A stretch of DNA of 64,000 bases from Cystobasidiopsis lactophilus (taxonomy: Eukaryota; Basidiomycota; Agaricostilbomycetes; Agaricostilbales; Chionosphaeraceae). The first letter of the stretch is position 1. Each line of letters opens with the position of its first letter. This document shows, in pieces, positions 41,742-53,243 of this stretch. The stretch is taken from the NCBI GenBank assembly GCA_001599975.1, contig BCIO01000001.1:3965631-4029630 (forward strand). The letters run 5' to 3'. The translations under genes and the position numbers were made by a program. The notes below the pieces were generated by a model. That model ran no database searches. It saw only the letters and a list, made by a program, of their open reading frames with translations, and was not told the DNA's origin.

Positions 41742-42040
41742 CCGGGCTGGCAAACGAAGGTGGCGAGCCATGCTTGGACGGGATGGCGTCGAGGATGCCC
41801 GGCCGTCTGAGAACGGCTTGATAGACTCGAAGGTCGAGGGGCAGGCTTACAAAGCCGCCTTCAACGACCCGGACCTTCTCACGACAAGGGAGAAGGCAAG
41901 GGCAAGGCGCCCGTGGTCAACGGCTCGACCTCTTCCGCCGCCATTTGAACCTCTCGTGGCGCCATTTGCAAATGCCTGTTGCCCAAGTTCTGTCATAGCA
42001 TTTCCGCGTCGTTCTAAATGCTATTCTATGCTTTGCAAGT
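41742..42040 (+). pseudogene. Broken partial copy of the 825-residue gene
   Basis: Two joined fragments match the gene at 37259-40170. 41742-41875 resembles 38924-39060 (shared phrases GAAGGTGGCGAG, ATGCTTGGACGGGATG, GAACGGCTTGAT). 41882-42040 resembles about 40103-40262, covering the last codons, the stop and the 3' UTR (AAGGCAAGGGCAAGGCGCC, TCTTCCGCCGCCATTTGA, TTCTGTCATAGCATTTCCG). The roughly 1 kb between these points is missing, and the first fragment carries base changes and a shifted frame. It lies directly after the HNH stop, so a segment carrying the 825-residue gene was duplicated past its neighbour and then deleted. No function is expected. Confidence 0.8.
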
Positions 42041-42377
42041 TCTGACTGCATGGTACATATGTACATTGAGAAGAAGAGGGGAGGCGTGAAGAGATGCAGG
42101 TTTAAGATGGGGGGAACCGGTTTTGCTAAAATTTAAGGCCCAGGCGGGAAGACAGTCATTGGCGGCAGCGTGAAAAGCTGTTGCCTTTTGGACCAAGAGC
42201 TGGTCGGCGAGGGGATGGCGGTAGCTTGGCGGCCACCGGGCGATGTGCGTTGTCGATGATCTTCGAAGCTGGATTATACCACAGCACAATGTTGCCTAAA
42301 AGCGCTTTGAATAGGCAAGGTCTGCAGAAGTGACCGTGAAGGGTGAGGTCTAGAAGAGATCAATTGAGAGGAATGCT
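42041..42377. other. Intergenic remnant between relic and kinase
   Basis: About 340 bases with no recognisable coding or structural feature; 3' ends of convergent genes. Confidence 0.35.
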
Positions 42378-43888
42378 TTACCGCGATGTCGCCATATACT
42401 TTTCCAGAGCCTCAGTTCCTTCAAAGTGCCGCCCAAAAGAATTCGTATTGACAGGTGATACTTGACTGCAAGGTCCATGAGTCATCGAGCAGTGTGACAG
42501 AAAGGCAAGCAAGGTACGAACCTGCAGGGCTGGTAATAGAGGTGATCGTCCACCTGCGCATTACGGCAATCGGCAATCGTGTACAGGTCCTTGCGGGCGC
42601 GCTCGTTGCTCTTGAGGTTTATGAAAGCGCAGTCAAACGCTTTCAAGTAATGGCCGCCCAACACAGGAAATTGCGAAATGGCTGGGGCAGGCGACCGGTT
42701 GAGAAGTCGAAGGCCCGTCGCCACCTGTGCAATGATTGAGCCTTTGAAGCAGGATTGAGTGATCCAAACGCACCGAGAATCTTGTGCGAGGGTCGTTGGC
42801 GGTCATCCCTTGGACCAAGTACTTGATGTCCGAAGGGACGCTCGAAGAATTCACAAGTCGATCTTGACCTTCTTCGGTGGTGGGGTAATGGCCCGTCAGC
42901 ATGCGACCAAACATCATTCCACAAGAATAAGCCTCTGCAGCCGCAACATCGTATCTTCGGTGGGCGGGCTGCATCGCCGAAAAAGATTAGTGGGGGCTCG
43001 CCACCATTCACAGCCGCGAACTTACGGGCTTCAGCACTTCGGGCGCGATGTAGGGCGAACTTCCTCCCCTAAAGATTTGAGGGAACCCATCCGATGAAAA
43101 GGTAGAAAGGCCAAAATCCGACAGCTTGACGGTGGTCCCCCCATTGCACACGAGGAAATTGCTCTCTTTGATGTCTCGGTGAAAGACGTTCATCGAGTGG
43201 ATGTAATGAACTACGGTCAATCTGAAGCACACTGTCAGGTAGCCGAGCCAGAAAAGCGGATGTAAAGCTTACATTTGCAGGATGAACGCAAGAGTCTTGT
43301 GAAGATCAGTTGCCGCTCCTTTGCGCTGTTTGTAGTAGTCCGACAGGTTGCCTTCCGACGCATATTCATAAACAAGGTACCTGAAGAATCACTCAGGAAG
43401 CTGGGTTTCGTCCGAGCAGAAGGGCACTTACTGGGCCTCAGGGGTAACAAAAGAGTCTTCGAGCCTGATGATATTCGGGTGAGACAAGGCTTTTGGAAAG
43501 ACGATCTCTTTAGCGACTCGGGTTCGATGACATTCATCCTGAGGGGAATTCTGAGTCAAGCGAGCACAAATGGTAGTCTATCGCCGCTTACATCGTCCGG
43601 ACGCATCTTTCGCGGCTTTGACGCTGCTCTGTCCAACGGAATTTCCTTGACGGCCAACTTTTCTTTGTTGGTATGGTTCCTGGCCAGATACACGTCACCT
43701 GCCCAACGGCTTGAGCGCTGAGTCGGAAGGTCGTCGAGAGTAAACTTACCAAAACCGCCCTTCCCTAGGAGTTGCCTGTCTGACAGATCAAAAGACCCAA
43801 ATGAGGAGAGACCATGAGCATTGAAACAGCAAGTCTGCCCTCTTTCCGACCGAATAGCGGGCATCACAGTAGCCAGTTGACCGTTCAT
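42378..43888 (-). CDS. Serine/threonine protein kinase, unassigned group
   Basis: Eight exons on the minus strand (43750-43888, 43592-43698, 43432-43538, 43273-43380, 43026-43221, 42774-42968, 42522-42724, 42378-42465) give 380 residues. Kinase landmarks: LLGKGGFGDVYLA (Gly loop), LAVKEI (ATP lysine), RVAKEIVFPKALSHPNIIRL (helix C Glu), YLVYEYASEGNL (hinge), HRDIKESN (catalytic loop with Asp), LSDFGLS, SPYIAPEVL and a final NDPRTRF. The F-helix segment reads AAAEAYSCGMMFGRML, with Glu or Ala where most kinases have the structural Asp. A ~90-residue C-terminal extension follows. Catalysis looks possible. Splicing within GGFG, DDD and Q-Y was fixed by these motifs. Confidence 0.88.
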
Positions 43889-44478
43889 TGTGGAAGTCGA
43901 CACGCAATTCTGGACCAAAGTGCACGACGATACTTGGTAGGAAAGCAGCAATGAAGTTAGAAAGTACGGTTTTAGTCCTCTTTGGTGGAGAAGAGAAGAG
44001 CGTTGAGTGCGGGTCAAAACCAATGGCTAACGGCTGCGAAAGTTCGGCGGTGGCGGCCCTGCGCATGTGAAAGGCCAACGGCCATCGGTCGTCATCAGTC
44101 GGTACAAATGACTCGTGCAGATCTATCAGAGAGATTAGCCGAGCCGGTCGTGCTGGGCAACTTGAGAAGCGCAAAGCAAGAAGGCAGAAACCAGTCCATT
44201 GCCGTCACCGTGGGTCCTTCGGGCCGCTCACTGGCAGGCAGGAGGGCTATTTGATGCTCCGAGTCCGTGTGAGCCAGAGGCTTTCGACAGAGCACTCAAA
44301 CAGTGGACAAAGTCGTCGTACGCGGAAGAGAGGGGTAGCGCCCATCCCTTCGCCCCAGCCAGCTTGTCGCGCCCCAGATTTCAGGTACAGCGTGGGGGCT
44401 TCTCCTCAAGATCATGCTCCCGAAGGAAGGAAGCGCGATAACGAGATTTGTAGCGACAGCGTCAAAAAGGGTAGGATT
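43889..44478. other. Intergenic region, kinase promoter
   Basis: About 590 bases between two minus-strand genes. A minus-strand frame near 43888-44174 is open but is out of frame with the kinase start and has no domain. Nothing else seen. Confidence 0.4.
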
Positions 44479-47400
44479 TCACGACGCTGCTGCCTGAACC
44501 AGCATCTGCAGCTGCTGGCAATTGGCCACATCAATCCCCAGCCACTCTTCGGCATTGCTGGCGAACGCTTGCACGTCGGCCTGCATCTGAAGCTTGACCC
44601 GGTCCTCGTCCTTGGTAGCCGGCTCCTCGTTGGCCTTGTTCCCACCTCCGAAGAAGGAGGAAAAGCCTTGCCGGCCTTTTTTGAGCTTTTGGAGGTAGGA
44701 GTCGGTCTTCTTCATCTCGGTCAATATGCCAGCGTATCTGTTGGTCGCGCGAAATGCAACAGGTTTCAGAGGGGAGAAGTGAATGGAAAAGGCAAGCGAC
44801 CGACTTTGACGCCACATCCTCGACGACCTGGCCGAACCAAACGACCCGCCGTTCCTCTGAGATGAGCTTGCCTGGGCCATTGGCAAAGTCTCGGCAGGGC
44901 TTGAGGATGCTGCCGACAAAGTAGCTGGGCTCGGCCTCGGCGGTGATGCGCTTGTTGGACGCCCGAATCTGGGACGCGACCGGCCGCACCGACCGCAGGG
45001 GATCGCAGCAGGCTTTGATGAGGAGGTCGATGATCGCAGAGGATAAAGTAGGGATGAGGTCGGTCAGGCTTTGCAAGGAGGATTTCAGGATGGCTGTGAG
45101 CTCGCGCATTGGTTTTGAGAAATGGACCTTTCTAGAGCAAAGACAAGAGCTCACGCAAAGGTAAGGATGACTCCTCGGCGTCTTCGACGACCGGGAGCTG
45201 GTTTTGGATGGACGTCTCGAAATAATCGACGGCGGCCGCTTCGAAGCGCTGGATGTCGGCAATGTGTACTGCTAGTTGTCGTAAAGAGGTCTCGTCCAAA
45301 GCGTTGTCCGAGGGCCCTGGCGTGCCAGCCCGACTCGGTACTTGAGATGCCACCCCGGTCTGTGCAGTTGCAGCTCACTTCAGATCATCTGATTCAGATG
45401 GAGCGAGAGACGCCCGCACCTTGGTATCCGCAGCAGCGTGAGAAGGAGAGGTGGAGGAGAGCAAAGGGGCCAGGCTTTCGTCTAGCCATTTCCGATAGCG
45501 AACGACGAGCTGCAGCGTGAGCCGCCAGAAGCGAGGGACCAAGTCTGGGATGACGACGTTGGGCTGCCAGATCGTCCAGATAGCCTTGTGGATGGCTCCG
45601 GTGGCCGGTAAGAGGAAGGTTTCCGACGGCGGTCTTGCCACTGTGAAGGCGTGGATGGAACTTCAGACCCCAAATCAGGTCTCAAGCTGGTAGCCGCGCT
45701 CACCACTGGCATCTCTGGATCCCAGCACACTCTCCACGCCTCCCACGATCTCCTTAAAGCGGAGCTGGTAATAGACGGGAAGCTGCCACTTTCTTAAGAA
45801 CGCCTCGTAGCTGGGGTGATTCCGCAAAGCCTGGAGCTGGGGCATAGACGCCGACAGGTTTTCGATCTTGCCGAGGAAAGTGAAGGTGAGGGTGTAATTC
45901 TGTCAACACGGTTCCTTTGTCAGCTCCAAGAAACAAGGGCTAAAGGTGGAGCGAACTGACCCGGTGGAAGACGTCCGGTTGGCCAGCGGCAAAGATGGCA
46001 TAGCCAAGTTCTGCCGATAGCCGAGCTGCGATCTCATCCCAGATGACATTGGCCAGCACCTGGTAGGCGGTCCGGGCGGCGGCCGCCTCTTCCTTGGTCG
46101 CAGCTGGCAAGACCTGTGAATCGGACAAGGATGCGGGCGCCACCGTTTGGCCCAGCCGGCGCTCGGCCGCTTCCAACACCGGCCCGCAGTCCTTGGAGAT
46201 GAAGTTGAGCACCTTGTTGTAGAGGTTGCGCAGCGCCTCTTCCTCTGACTTTTCCGCTTCCATCAACGTATCGGCCGAGTCTGAGGTGGAAGGCGTGGGC
46301 GGAGGTGGAATGGGCTCTATTTGATAAGAAGGCACGCTGAGGTCGACGGCACCGGCTGAGGACTCGGAGCCGAGCGCGGGCGAGTCGGTGTCGAACCGGC
46401 CCGAGGTGTGCAGCGGCGTTTGGGGCAGGAGCGGCGAGGTGGAGCCGGACATGAGCACGTCCCTTTTGATGGTGCGCACGACAAAGGGCCGGACGAGCTC
46501 TTGGCGGATGACCTGCTCGGCCTCGGCCACCTTGGCCAGGGTTTGGTAGGTGCGCAAGACCTCGAGCAGGTTCTCGCGGGCGGCGCGGACGTCGGCGATT
46601 TTGGAAGAAGAAGATTTGGAAGAGGTCGCCAGGAGCGAGTGGAGCGAGGAGGACAACAGGGAGGACAGGTCTTGGGTCAGCGTTTTGGAGATCTTTTCTA
46701 GCCGCTGTGCCGTAGCGATCACATTCACATCAGACGGGTGACCGACTGATGAGGTTGAATGGCCACAACGCACCGGTTCTAAGGTGGTTACAAAAGCGGC
46801 CGACTCTGCCTTCTTGATGAGGTAGAGCATTTGGTTGTATTCGGCTGCGACCCGCTCGATGCGCTGGGTGGCCGAGCCCATGGATCTGTTGCACTCTCAT
46901 TAACTATATTAATGGAGATGGGAAGCAGACGACGCACTTTGACAAGCTGGAAGAGCCGGCAGTGGCTTTGGACGGCGTGCCATTCGCGGCCTCGGGCGAA
47001 GGGATGAGCAGGAGCGCCTCGACCTTGAGGACCGACTCGTGGATGGACAGGAGCAGCCTGAGCGTGGCTTTCTGGGATCTGACGCGCTCCCGTTCGTCGA
47101 GCTTGAGTTCGACGGCGGAGCGCATCTCGACCAATGCATCCGTCACGGCCTGCAACGCTCGCTGTCGGCTCAGCTGCTCACACACAGCTCGAGTGACAAC
47201 ATCAACGCACCTGCAGCTCGCGCTGGAAGCCGGTCAGCGGCTCGGTCATGCGCTCCAGACGCTTGTCGGTGCCCCTCAAGCCGATGCCCAAGCCAATAAA
47301 GTCCTCGTACTCCTCGTTGATGACGCCGACGAGCTCCTGCCTGAGCGAGTGGAGGTACTCCTTGAGCTCGGAGCGCAGGTCCTCAATCGCCGTCCCACGC

Positions 47401-47567
47401 GCCCGGCTCAGCAGGAAGCTGTTCGCCTCGAAGCCCGGCGCCAGGAAGAGCGAGTGCGACAAGGGCGCGGGCAGCAGCTGGAGCAGGTCGCCGCTCTCGC
47501 CCTCTGCTGTCGTGCCATTCACGGTCGCGCTGCTGCTGCTAGCCACAAACGGGTCCTCGTCCGCCAT
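44479..47567 (-). CDS. COG2: Conserved oligomeric Golgi complex subunit 2
   Basis: Tethering-complex subunit for retrograde vesicle traffic within the Golgi. Nine exons (47211-47567, 46938-47161, 46774-46885, 45961-46704, 45704-45899, 45379-45640, 45192-45333, 44805-45127, 44479-44737) give 872 residues. N-terminal hallmarks: FLAPGFEANSFLLSRA, LRSELKEYLHSLRQELVGVI and NEEYEDFIGLGIGLRGTDKR, the classic COG2 start, followed by coiled coil. The C-terminal domain has IWQPNVVIPDLVPRFWRLTL, CCDPLRSVRPVASQIRASNK, EPSYFVGSILKPCRDF, and the end of the protein. Intron 46705-46773 (69 nt) is in frame without stops. Two junctions are uncertain: the acceptor near 47161 (or 47173), and the 45128-45191 intron. 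The start lies 78 bases from the stop of the next upstream minus-strand gene. Confidence 0.88.
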
Positions 47568-47645
47568 TATTGTTTGTGGCTCTTAAATCATTGCGCGGGT
47601 CGTCGTGCTTGGGGAGCAAGTTTACATTTTGGCAGTCAACACACT

Positions 47646-50263
47646 CTACAGGCCCAGCTGTGGGTCCCAGTCTAAGACAGTGTCAAAGTCAAACATGTTG
47701 AAGAAGCCCTCGAGGCCACCGGAGCCTTCGACGCCGGAAGCGGGCACCGGCACGTCGTCGAGGAAGGGATCCACGGCAGGGTCGGCCGTCATCATTGAGA
47801 TGGTTTCTGTTCGGCAAGTTCAATGCACATACTAGCAAAGCATGAGAGGTGGACATAGGACGAACCTGCTTTGAGCCGAGCGTGAGCGGCAAAGCTGTCG
47901 AGCTGCGCGAGCAAGTCGCCGTCGACGCGCCACGAAAAGGAGCAGGCTCTCAAATGGCGTCGCATGGTGCTGTACAGTTTCGCCTCAGGTTGGAGCTCAG
48001 ATATGAGCAAAGGGGAGAAGGAAACCAACTTGATGTCCTCCAATTTGGCGGCCAAAGTCCACTCCGGGTCGGAGCCGCCTTCCTCTTTCGTAGGCAGGTT
48101 GACCAGGTCGTTGATGGCGTCCAAAGTAGCCGATCGAGCAGGCAAAGACATCAATCCCATATTGATGACCCCTGTGCTTGCAAATCCAACTCAGAAACGC
48201 AGATTTCTAAAAGTGAAGGAAGGGGCAGCAACGCACCAAACTTGGCCGTCAAATTTCGCTCTCGGCTGAGCACATAGCGCAAGGACTGGACACGCTGCTT
48301 CGTCACCGCTTCCAAACAGCCGCGGATGGCGTCCAGGTCAACGCTCGAGGCGTCAGCAGGTAAAGCGACAGCAGCCAGGTCCGACTCCCAGCGGTAGCGA
48401 GTGCCTATCAAGTCACACGAAAGGTCCAGCTGTGCGATTGTGCCCTACTCAGCCAAAGACTTGGCAGCATTTAAGCAAAGCCCGCACCAAGCGAAAGACC
48501 CAGAAGGACAAGGTTCGGACCCAGACGAGGCGTAAAGGCGAACGGGCTGGGGCGTTGGGCGAGTCGAACTGAGCTCGCCGCTCGACTTGGGAGACCAGGT
48601 TCTGGAGGATCGCGGTCGTGTGGCGAATGGTCTCGACGTTGGCGACCACCTCTTCCACCGGCATGGACGAGCTCCGGCGCGTCTCGTGCAGCAAACGGCC
48701 CATGGAGATCATGTTGGCAAAAAAGCGGGCCCGGATGCTCACGCGGAAGGAGAAGTTGGGCAGGCTTTCGATGCTGGTGTCTGCTGTAAACCGCAATGGC
48801 TCAGCCAAGCTGGCCTTTTCTTCCGTATGAAAAGCGGGCTTACTGTCTTTGTGGAAAGGCATCACAAAGTTGCGTACTGCTCAATCCAAAGCACGTCATC
48901 CTCCAGTCGGCGAATGTAAGAGCTGAACAAACGAACAGTTTTCGAGGTCGTACATATCCTTGGGGATGTTCGCGAAGTCCCGCTCTGGCAAGTTCGGTCA
49001 GTGATTGGCATCATGCAAACTTAAAGCAAGGCGCACCGGTGAAGCGAAGAGGAGAAAGCACGTTGGTCAGGCTGAGGAAGGTGTCGCTGATGCCGACGAA
49101 CCAAAACAATCGTTCGGCCTCGACCTGTTTTCCACTTGAGATTTGAATAATGGGCGAATAAGACAGATGAACAGACTCTTTCGTGGTCAGACAGGGCAAG
49201 TCCGTCCAGCGCGGCGTGGACGAAGAGCATGCGCAGCTGACCAATGGTCTGGTTGCCCATCAGATAGTCCGTCGCTTGCTCGTTCGGGTGCGTGCCATTG
49301 TGGAGCAGCCACATCAAGTGCCTGATTGACTCAATTTGATAATCTAAATGGCAGGGTGGCAGAAGCTCACGATGCCCAAACCGCGCTATTGGCACACGCG
49401 TGAGTCTGGCAATGTCGATGATAAAGCAACAGAACTCACTGTGGGTTGATCAGCTGCGCTATTCCAAGAGCGCGATACAGCTGCAAAGCGTGGTCGTAGA
49501 GCTTGAGGCACATATTCTCTCTTCTCTCGCCCCAGTGTGAGAGCTCATTGTCTGGGTCGATCTCGACCAAACCCGGGCAGCCAACTTCACCAATGATGAC
49601 CGGGTTGTTACTCTGTGACAAGCCTCAGTATACGTTTTTGAAATGAAGGCACGCCAGGTATTCACCCCTCGGGCCGCGAAGGCGCAGATGATGGCAACAA
49701 GCACCCTGAACTCGGGCTTCAGAGTCGAGATGTCGTGCTTGGCGGGCTCGTATGCAGACCAGAATTCGGACCAAAGAATTATCGGAAATTGAAATTGGAG
49801 TGAGCGCATGAAGAGCTCGACGAGCTCGAATTGAAGGTCGGAGGAGATGAGCGGCCCCGAAAGCGCCGGAAAGGTGACTGGCTCGCCCATCTCGCCAAAC
49901 AGGGTGCGCGCAGACTCAATGCGCTTGCCCTTGACAGGGCGCTCTCGCTTGCCTTGGGCATAGACGGAGACGCAGTTGATTCGTTTGGCTGCACAGCTCT
50001 CGCAGACGCTGTCGATGCTGGCCCGGATGCACTTGACTCGGCGCAGCCGGCAAGCATCACCTGTGAATAGGGACACTGGCTTAGTCTTCCATGAACTCGG
50101 GACAGGGCAGCAAAGGCGTCGTACAAGCTGTAGACTGTTTGCGATCAGTTTTCCGCTTTGGCGCTTTGCCGTTCGCTGCGGTGCTTGAAGAGGCCTCGGG
50201 CCCGCTCTCAGCGCCAGACAAGGGCGAAAAGTTGGGCGAGAGGTCGCTCGGCAGGTGCTCCAT
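47646..50263 (-). CDS. Zn2Cys6 transcription factor, copy 1
   Basis: Twelve exons on the minus strand (50125-50263, 49666-50060, 49440-49612, 49371-49385, 49177-49321, 49037-49124, 48937-48984, 48844-48876, 48461-48780, 48237-48384, 47866-48171, 47646-47806) give 656 residues. The binuclear zinc cluster STACDACRLRRVKC...CESCAAKRINC is formed by splicing intron 1 exactly at its first cysteine. The basic linker RPVKGKRIESAR is followed by a fungal_trans-like helical middle domain (ELVELFMRSLQFQFP, SHLMWLLHNGTHPNEQA, EAERLFWFVGISDTFLSL). It ends in an acidic activation-type tail (FNMFDFDTVLDWDPQLGL). Exon 4 has only 15 nt. Intron 48781-48843 (63 nt) has no stop. The junction near 48385-48460 is uncertain. 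Target genes are unknown. Confidence 0.85.
49371..49385 (-). other. 15-nt microexon in the Zn2Cys6 gene, copy 1
   Basis: Flanked by introns 49386-49439 and 49322-49370. It supplies the residues after LINP to make HAVWASHLMWLLH. The paralogue at 50475-53122 encodes AATWSTHLLWLLH there with no intron before it, confirming that these five codons belong in the protein. Confidence 0.75.
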
Positions 50264-50474
50264 GCCTGCTGTCGACCTCCGAAATGAATGAGGTCAAAGT
50301 TTGTGGACAACAAAGGAAGCCGCTCGGGAGTCGGATGCACGGTGGCAAAGTCCACTTCTGACTCGTGTTGCTGCATCCTTTACAAGACGGCTTGTATTGC
50401 AATTGCCCATCCACTTATCAGCGCACTTATCGTCAAGCCGAGCTAATCCGAGCGCCAAAGTTTCGGCAGACACT

Positions 50475-53122
50475 TCAGAATGTCGACTCTTCTCCCCAGT
50501 CGATCCACTGGTCTGCTTCGAATGATGCAAAGAGCTCGCCAACATTCGGGGGGTCGGCAATGTCTTGGACCGGCGGGAGCGAGAGGGAAGGCCACAGGGC
50601 AGTGGCGGGAGTAGCACTCAGAAGCGAAATCGTCTCTGATCTTGGCCTTAGCTTTGTACGATCGTACATAGAGAGTAATAGGACCTCACCAGCCTTAAGA
50701 TGTGCGAGATTGGCCAGGTTGTTCATTCTTTCCAAGATCTCGGCGTCGACCTTCCAAGAGTAGCTAGTGCCACGTATGTGTTGGCATATGGTGCTTCGAG
50801 AAGGATTCAGTGTAAATCAAGACCAAGGGGAATAGAGTGGCTCACTTGACGTCGTCTGACTTGACGCGAAGTGTCCAGCTCTCATCGAGGCCTCCTTCTT
50901 CCCACGTCGGCCAATCGAGGAGATCCATAATGCTAAGGTTCCTCGTGAGACCAAATCTCTTGATTAGATTGATAAGAGGAAGACATACGCCTCTGACGCC
51001 ATCTGAACCGGGAAGATGAGGAGGCCAAGATTGAGCACGCCGAATTTATTGGTAAGAGCTCGTTCGCGAGCCAACAGGTATCGCAGCCCTTGTCGTCTTT
51101 GTGATTTTAGGTTCTCTAGTGCCTGCTTCATGCGGTCGACCATGGCGGGTGATGAGCGGGAGACTGCAGGTGGCGACACCGTTTGCTGAGACGCCCAATG
51201 ATAGCGAAAGGAAAGGAGCTGAGTGGCTTCGTCTAGAATATAGAACTTCCAATACGATAGGGTGCGGTGCCAGACCATGCGCAGAGGCGAGCAAGCGGGC
51301 TGGGACGCCGTTTGGGACTGCGCGAATGCGTAAATTGAGGGGAGTGACAATGGAAGTCGTACCTACCCCGACCTCTGATCTAAGCTTCTCTCTGGTCCCC
51401 AAGCGATGTAAGAGACTACAAGTTGAGTGGATCTCGTCCACTACCTCCATTAGCTTTTCGTCAGCCGGTGACGGTTTCCGGCACTCGTGAAGGAGACGCC
51501 CTAAACGTATGAGATTTCCAAAGACGTGAGCTCTAACCCTGTGATGGCACATATTAAGTCACGTTGAGTCTCAATTTATTGTAACTGACGAAAGGCGAAA
51601 GGCCAGCGGCTGCTCTGTGGCTGTGCCAGGCTCCGATTGTCCCAGCCAAGGTTCCAGTATTCGGTTCACTGCATAGATAGGATGTCAATAACGACTAGAG
51701 CACGAGGTCAATAGGTACATACGGCCCTCCGCGGTGAAAGTCTGCGCCGGAAGGAGACGAAAGTCGTGCTCTGCGTTGACCCTGGTCAGATCGCATATAG
51801 GTCAACCAAAGTGTTTAAATCAGGCTTGCCTGAGATAACGAGAGGAAGGTCCAAGGAAAGGGCGAGAAAGGTGTCCGTAATTGTGATGAACCAGAAAAGC
51901 CGCTCGGCTTCACACTTGCTCTAAGGGGTGAGGTGTGTTCGCGGATTAACGCAAAAATGGAGATCAGATACCTTGTCTAAATCCATTGGGTCTTTATTGT
52001 CCAAGTCATGGCTAAGCCAGAGCATTCGGTATTGCGCGGCGGTCTGATGTCCCAGAAGATACGTCTGAGATTTGTCTTTGGGGAACGTAGCACTATGCAA
52101 GAGCCACAAAAGATGGCTGCATTGGACTGTGGGCATAAGCAAGACAACCAAGACATGGAAGATGAACAGCTCACGTTGACCAAGTCGCAGCTGGGCCGAC
52201 TTTGGTTGCGATACCAGCACGATCATACTGCGCCTTGGCGAAATGGTAGAGAGCCTGGCAAGCGGGCTCTCTTGCAGCCGACCACCGAGATAAGTCCTGA
52301 CTGGGATCAGTTTCTAGCACGGTAGGGCAGTCTTCTCCAGCAATGGCAGGGTGATTAGACTGGCGGTCTTTACTGAGTGGCCATATCAAGATATTAGACC
52401 AATTGACTTACGACTCTGGCGGCTACCGCTTGCAGAATGTAGCACAGGCATCGAAGGTCATCAGGCAGGGCGCGTGGCTCCTTGTTGGCAGCCTCATACG
52501 CGTCCCAGAAGTAGTTCCAGTAGATGATAGGAAACTCTGACATCAATGTTGTTGTGTCAGACTCTCAAGAGAGTTGGGGCGCCAAAGGTCACCCACGAAA
52601 TTGGACAGCACGCAGGAACAAGTCAATTAGCTCGCGACCGACCTCCTCCGATACTGGTGATTCGCTAGCGATCGGTGTCATATCAGGAGAAGTCGGCGGA
52701 GCAGAGGACGTCGAAGCTTCGCTGGAGCCGGAAGAAGTGCCCAACATTTGTCGGACGGCTTCGATGCGTTTGCCTTTGATTGGCCTGTTCATCTTGCTCA
52801 ACGAGTCTTTGTTTGCCAATCAGTCAGCTCACTCAAACAATCAGTCTGTGTAGCTCACAGAGGGACACGCATTCAATGCCCTTGTTGACACATGAGGCAC
52901 ACGCCGTTTCGAAAGAGTCTCGGACGCATTTAATTCTCTGCGTCGGAGGACCACAGTGAGCAATAGCATTAAAGGATAACATCATGAGCCGCAGAGACAG
53001 ACGCGAGCTCGACAGCCATCACAAGCCTGGCTTTGCTTGCGCTCGGTGATTGGCACGCGTCCCTTGGAGGGCTTCTTGGGTCGCGGAACATCGATGCTTT
53101 CTGGACTAGAGACACATTCCAT
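50475..53122 (-). CDS. Zn2Cys6 transcription factor, copy 2
   Basis: Tandem paralogue of the previous gene. Fourteen exons (53003-53122, 52859-52937, 52597-52806, 52412-52536, 52175-52359, 51972-52116, 51830-51914, 51723-51770, 51590-51668, 51367-51538, 50989-51317, 50846-50932, 50690-50763, 50475-50635) give 632 residues. Zinc cluster: QACDGCRAR joined to RIKCVRDSFETACASCVNKG; linker RPIKGKRIEAVRQ. The middle domain aligns with copy 1 over most of its length (EAERLFWFITITDTFLAL, LIRLGRLLHE, GLRYLLARERALTNKFG). It ends in an acidic/aromatic tail (FEADQWIDWGEESTF). Intron 51771-51829 has a GC donor. About 30 residues present in copy 1 near its C-terminus are replaced by the intron 50764-50845. 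Confidence 0.85.
51771..51829 (-). other. GC-AG intron in Zn2Cys6 copy 2
   Basis: Minus-strand donor GCAAGC and acceptor AACGCAG, phase 1. Splicing gives VISEHDFRLLP, which aligns without gaps to RFTERDFANIP of copy 1, whose matching intron (48985-49036) has a GT donor. Confidence 0.7.
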
Positions 53123-53243
53123 GACGGGAAAGGGCTGCGAATGTCACTGTGGACGGACAGGAGCAAGAGATAGGAATGCGCACATCGATCCTCCCGCACG
53201 CATCCGCCTCGGTTCGGGCTCCTCTGCTTGCAAAGCTCTAAAA

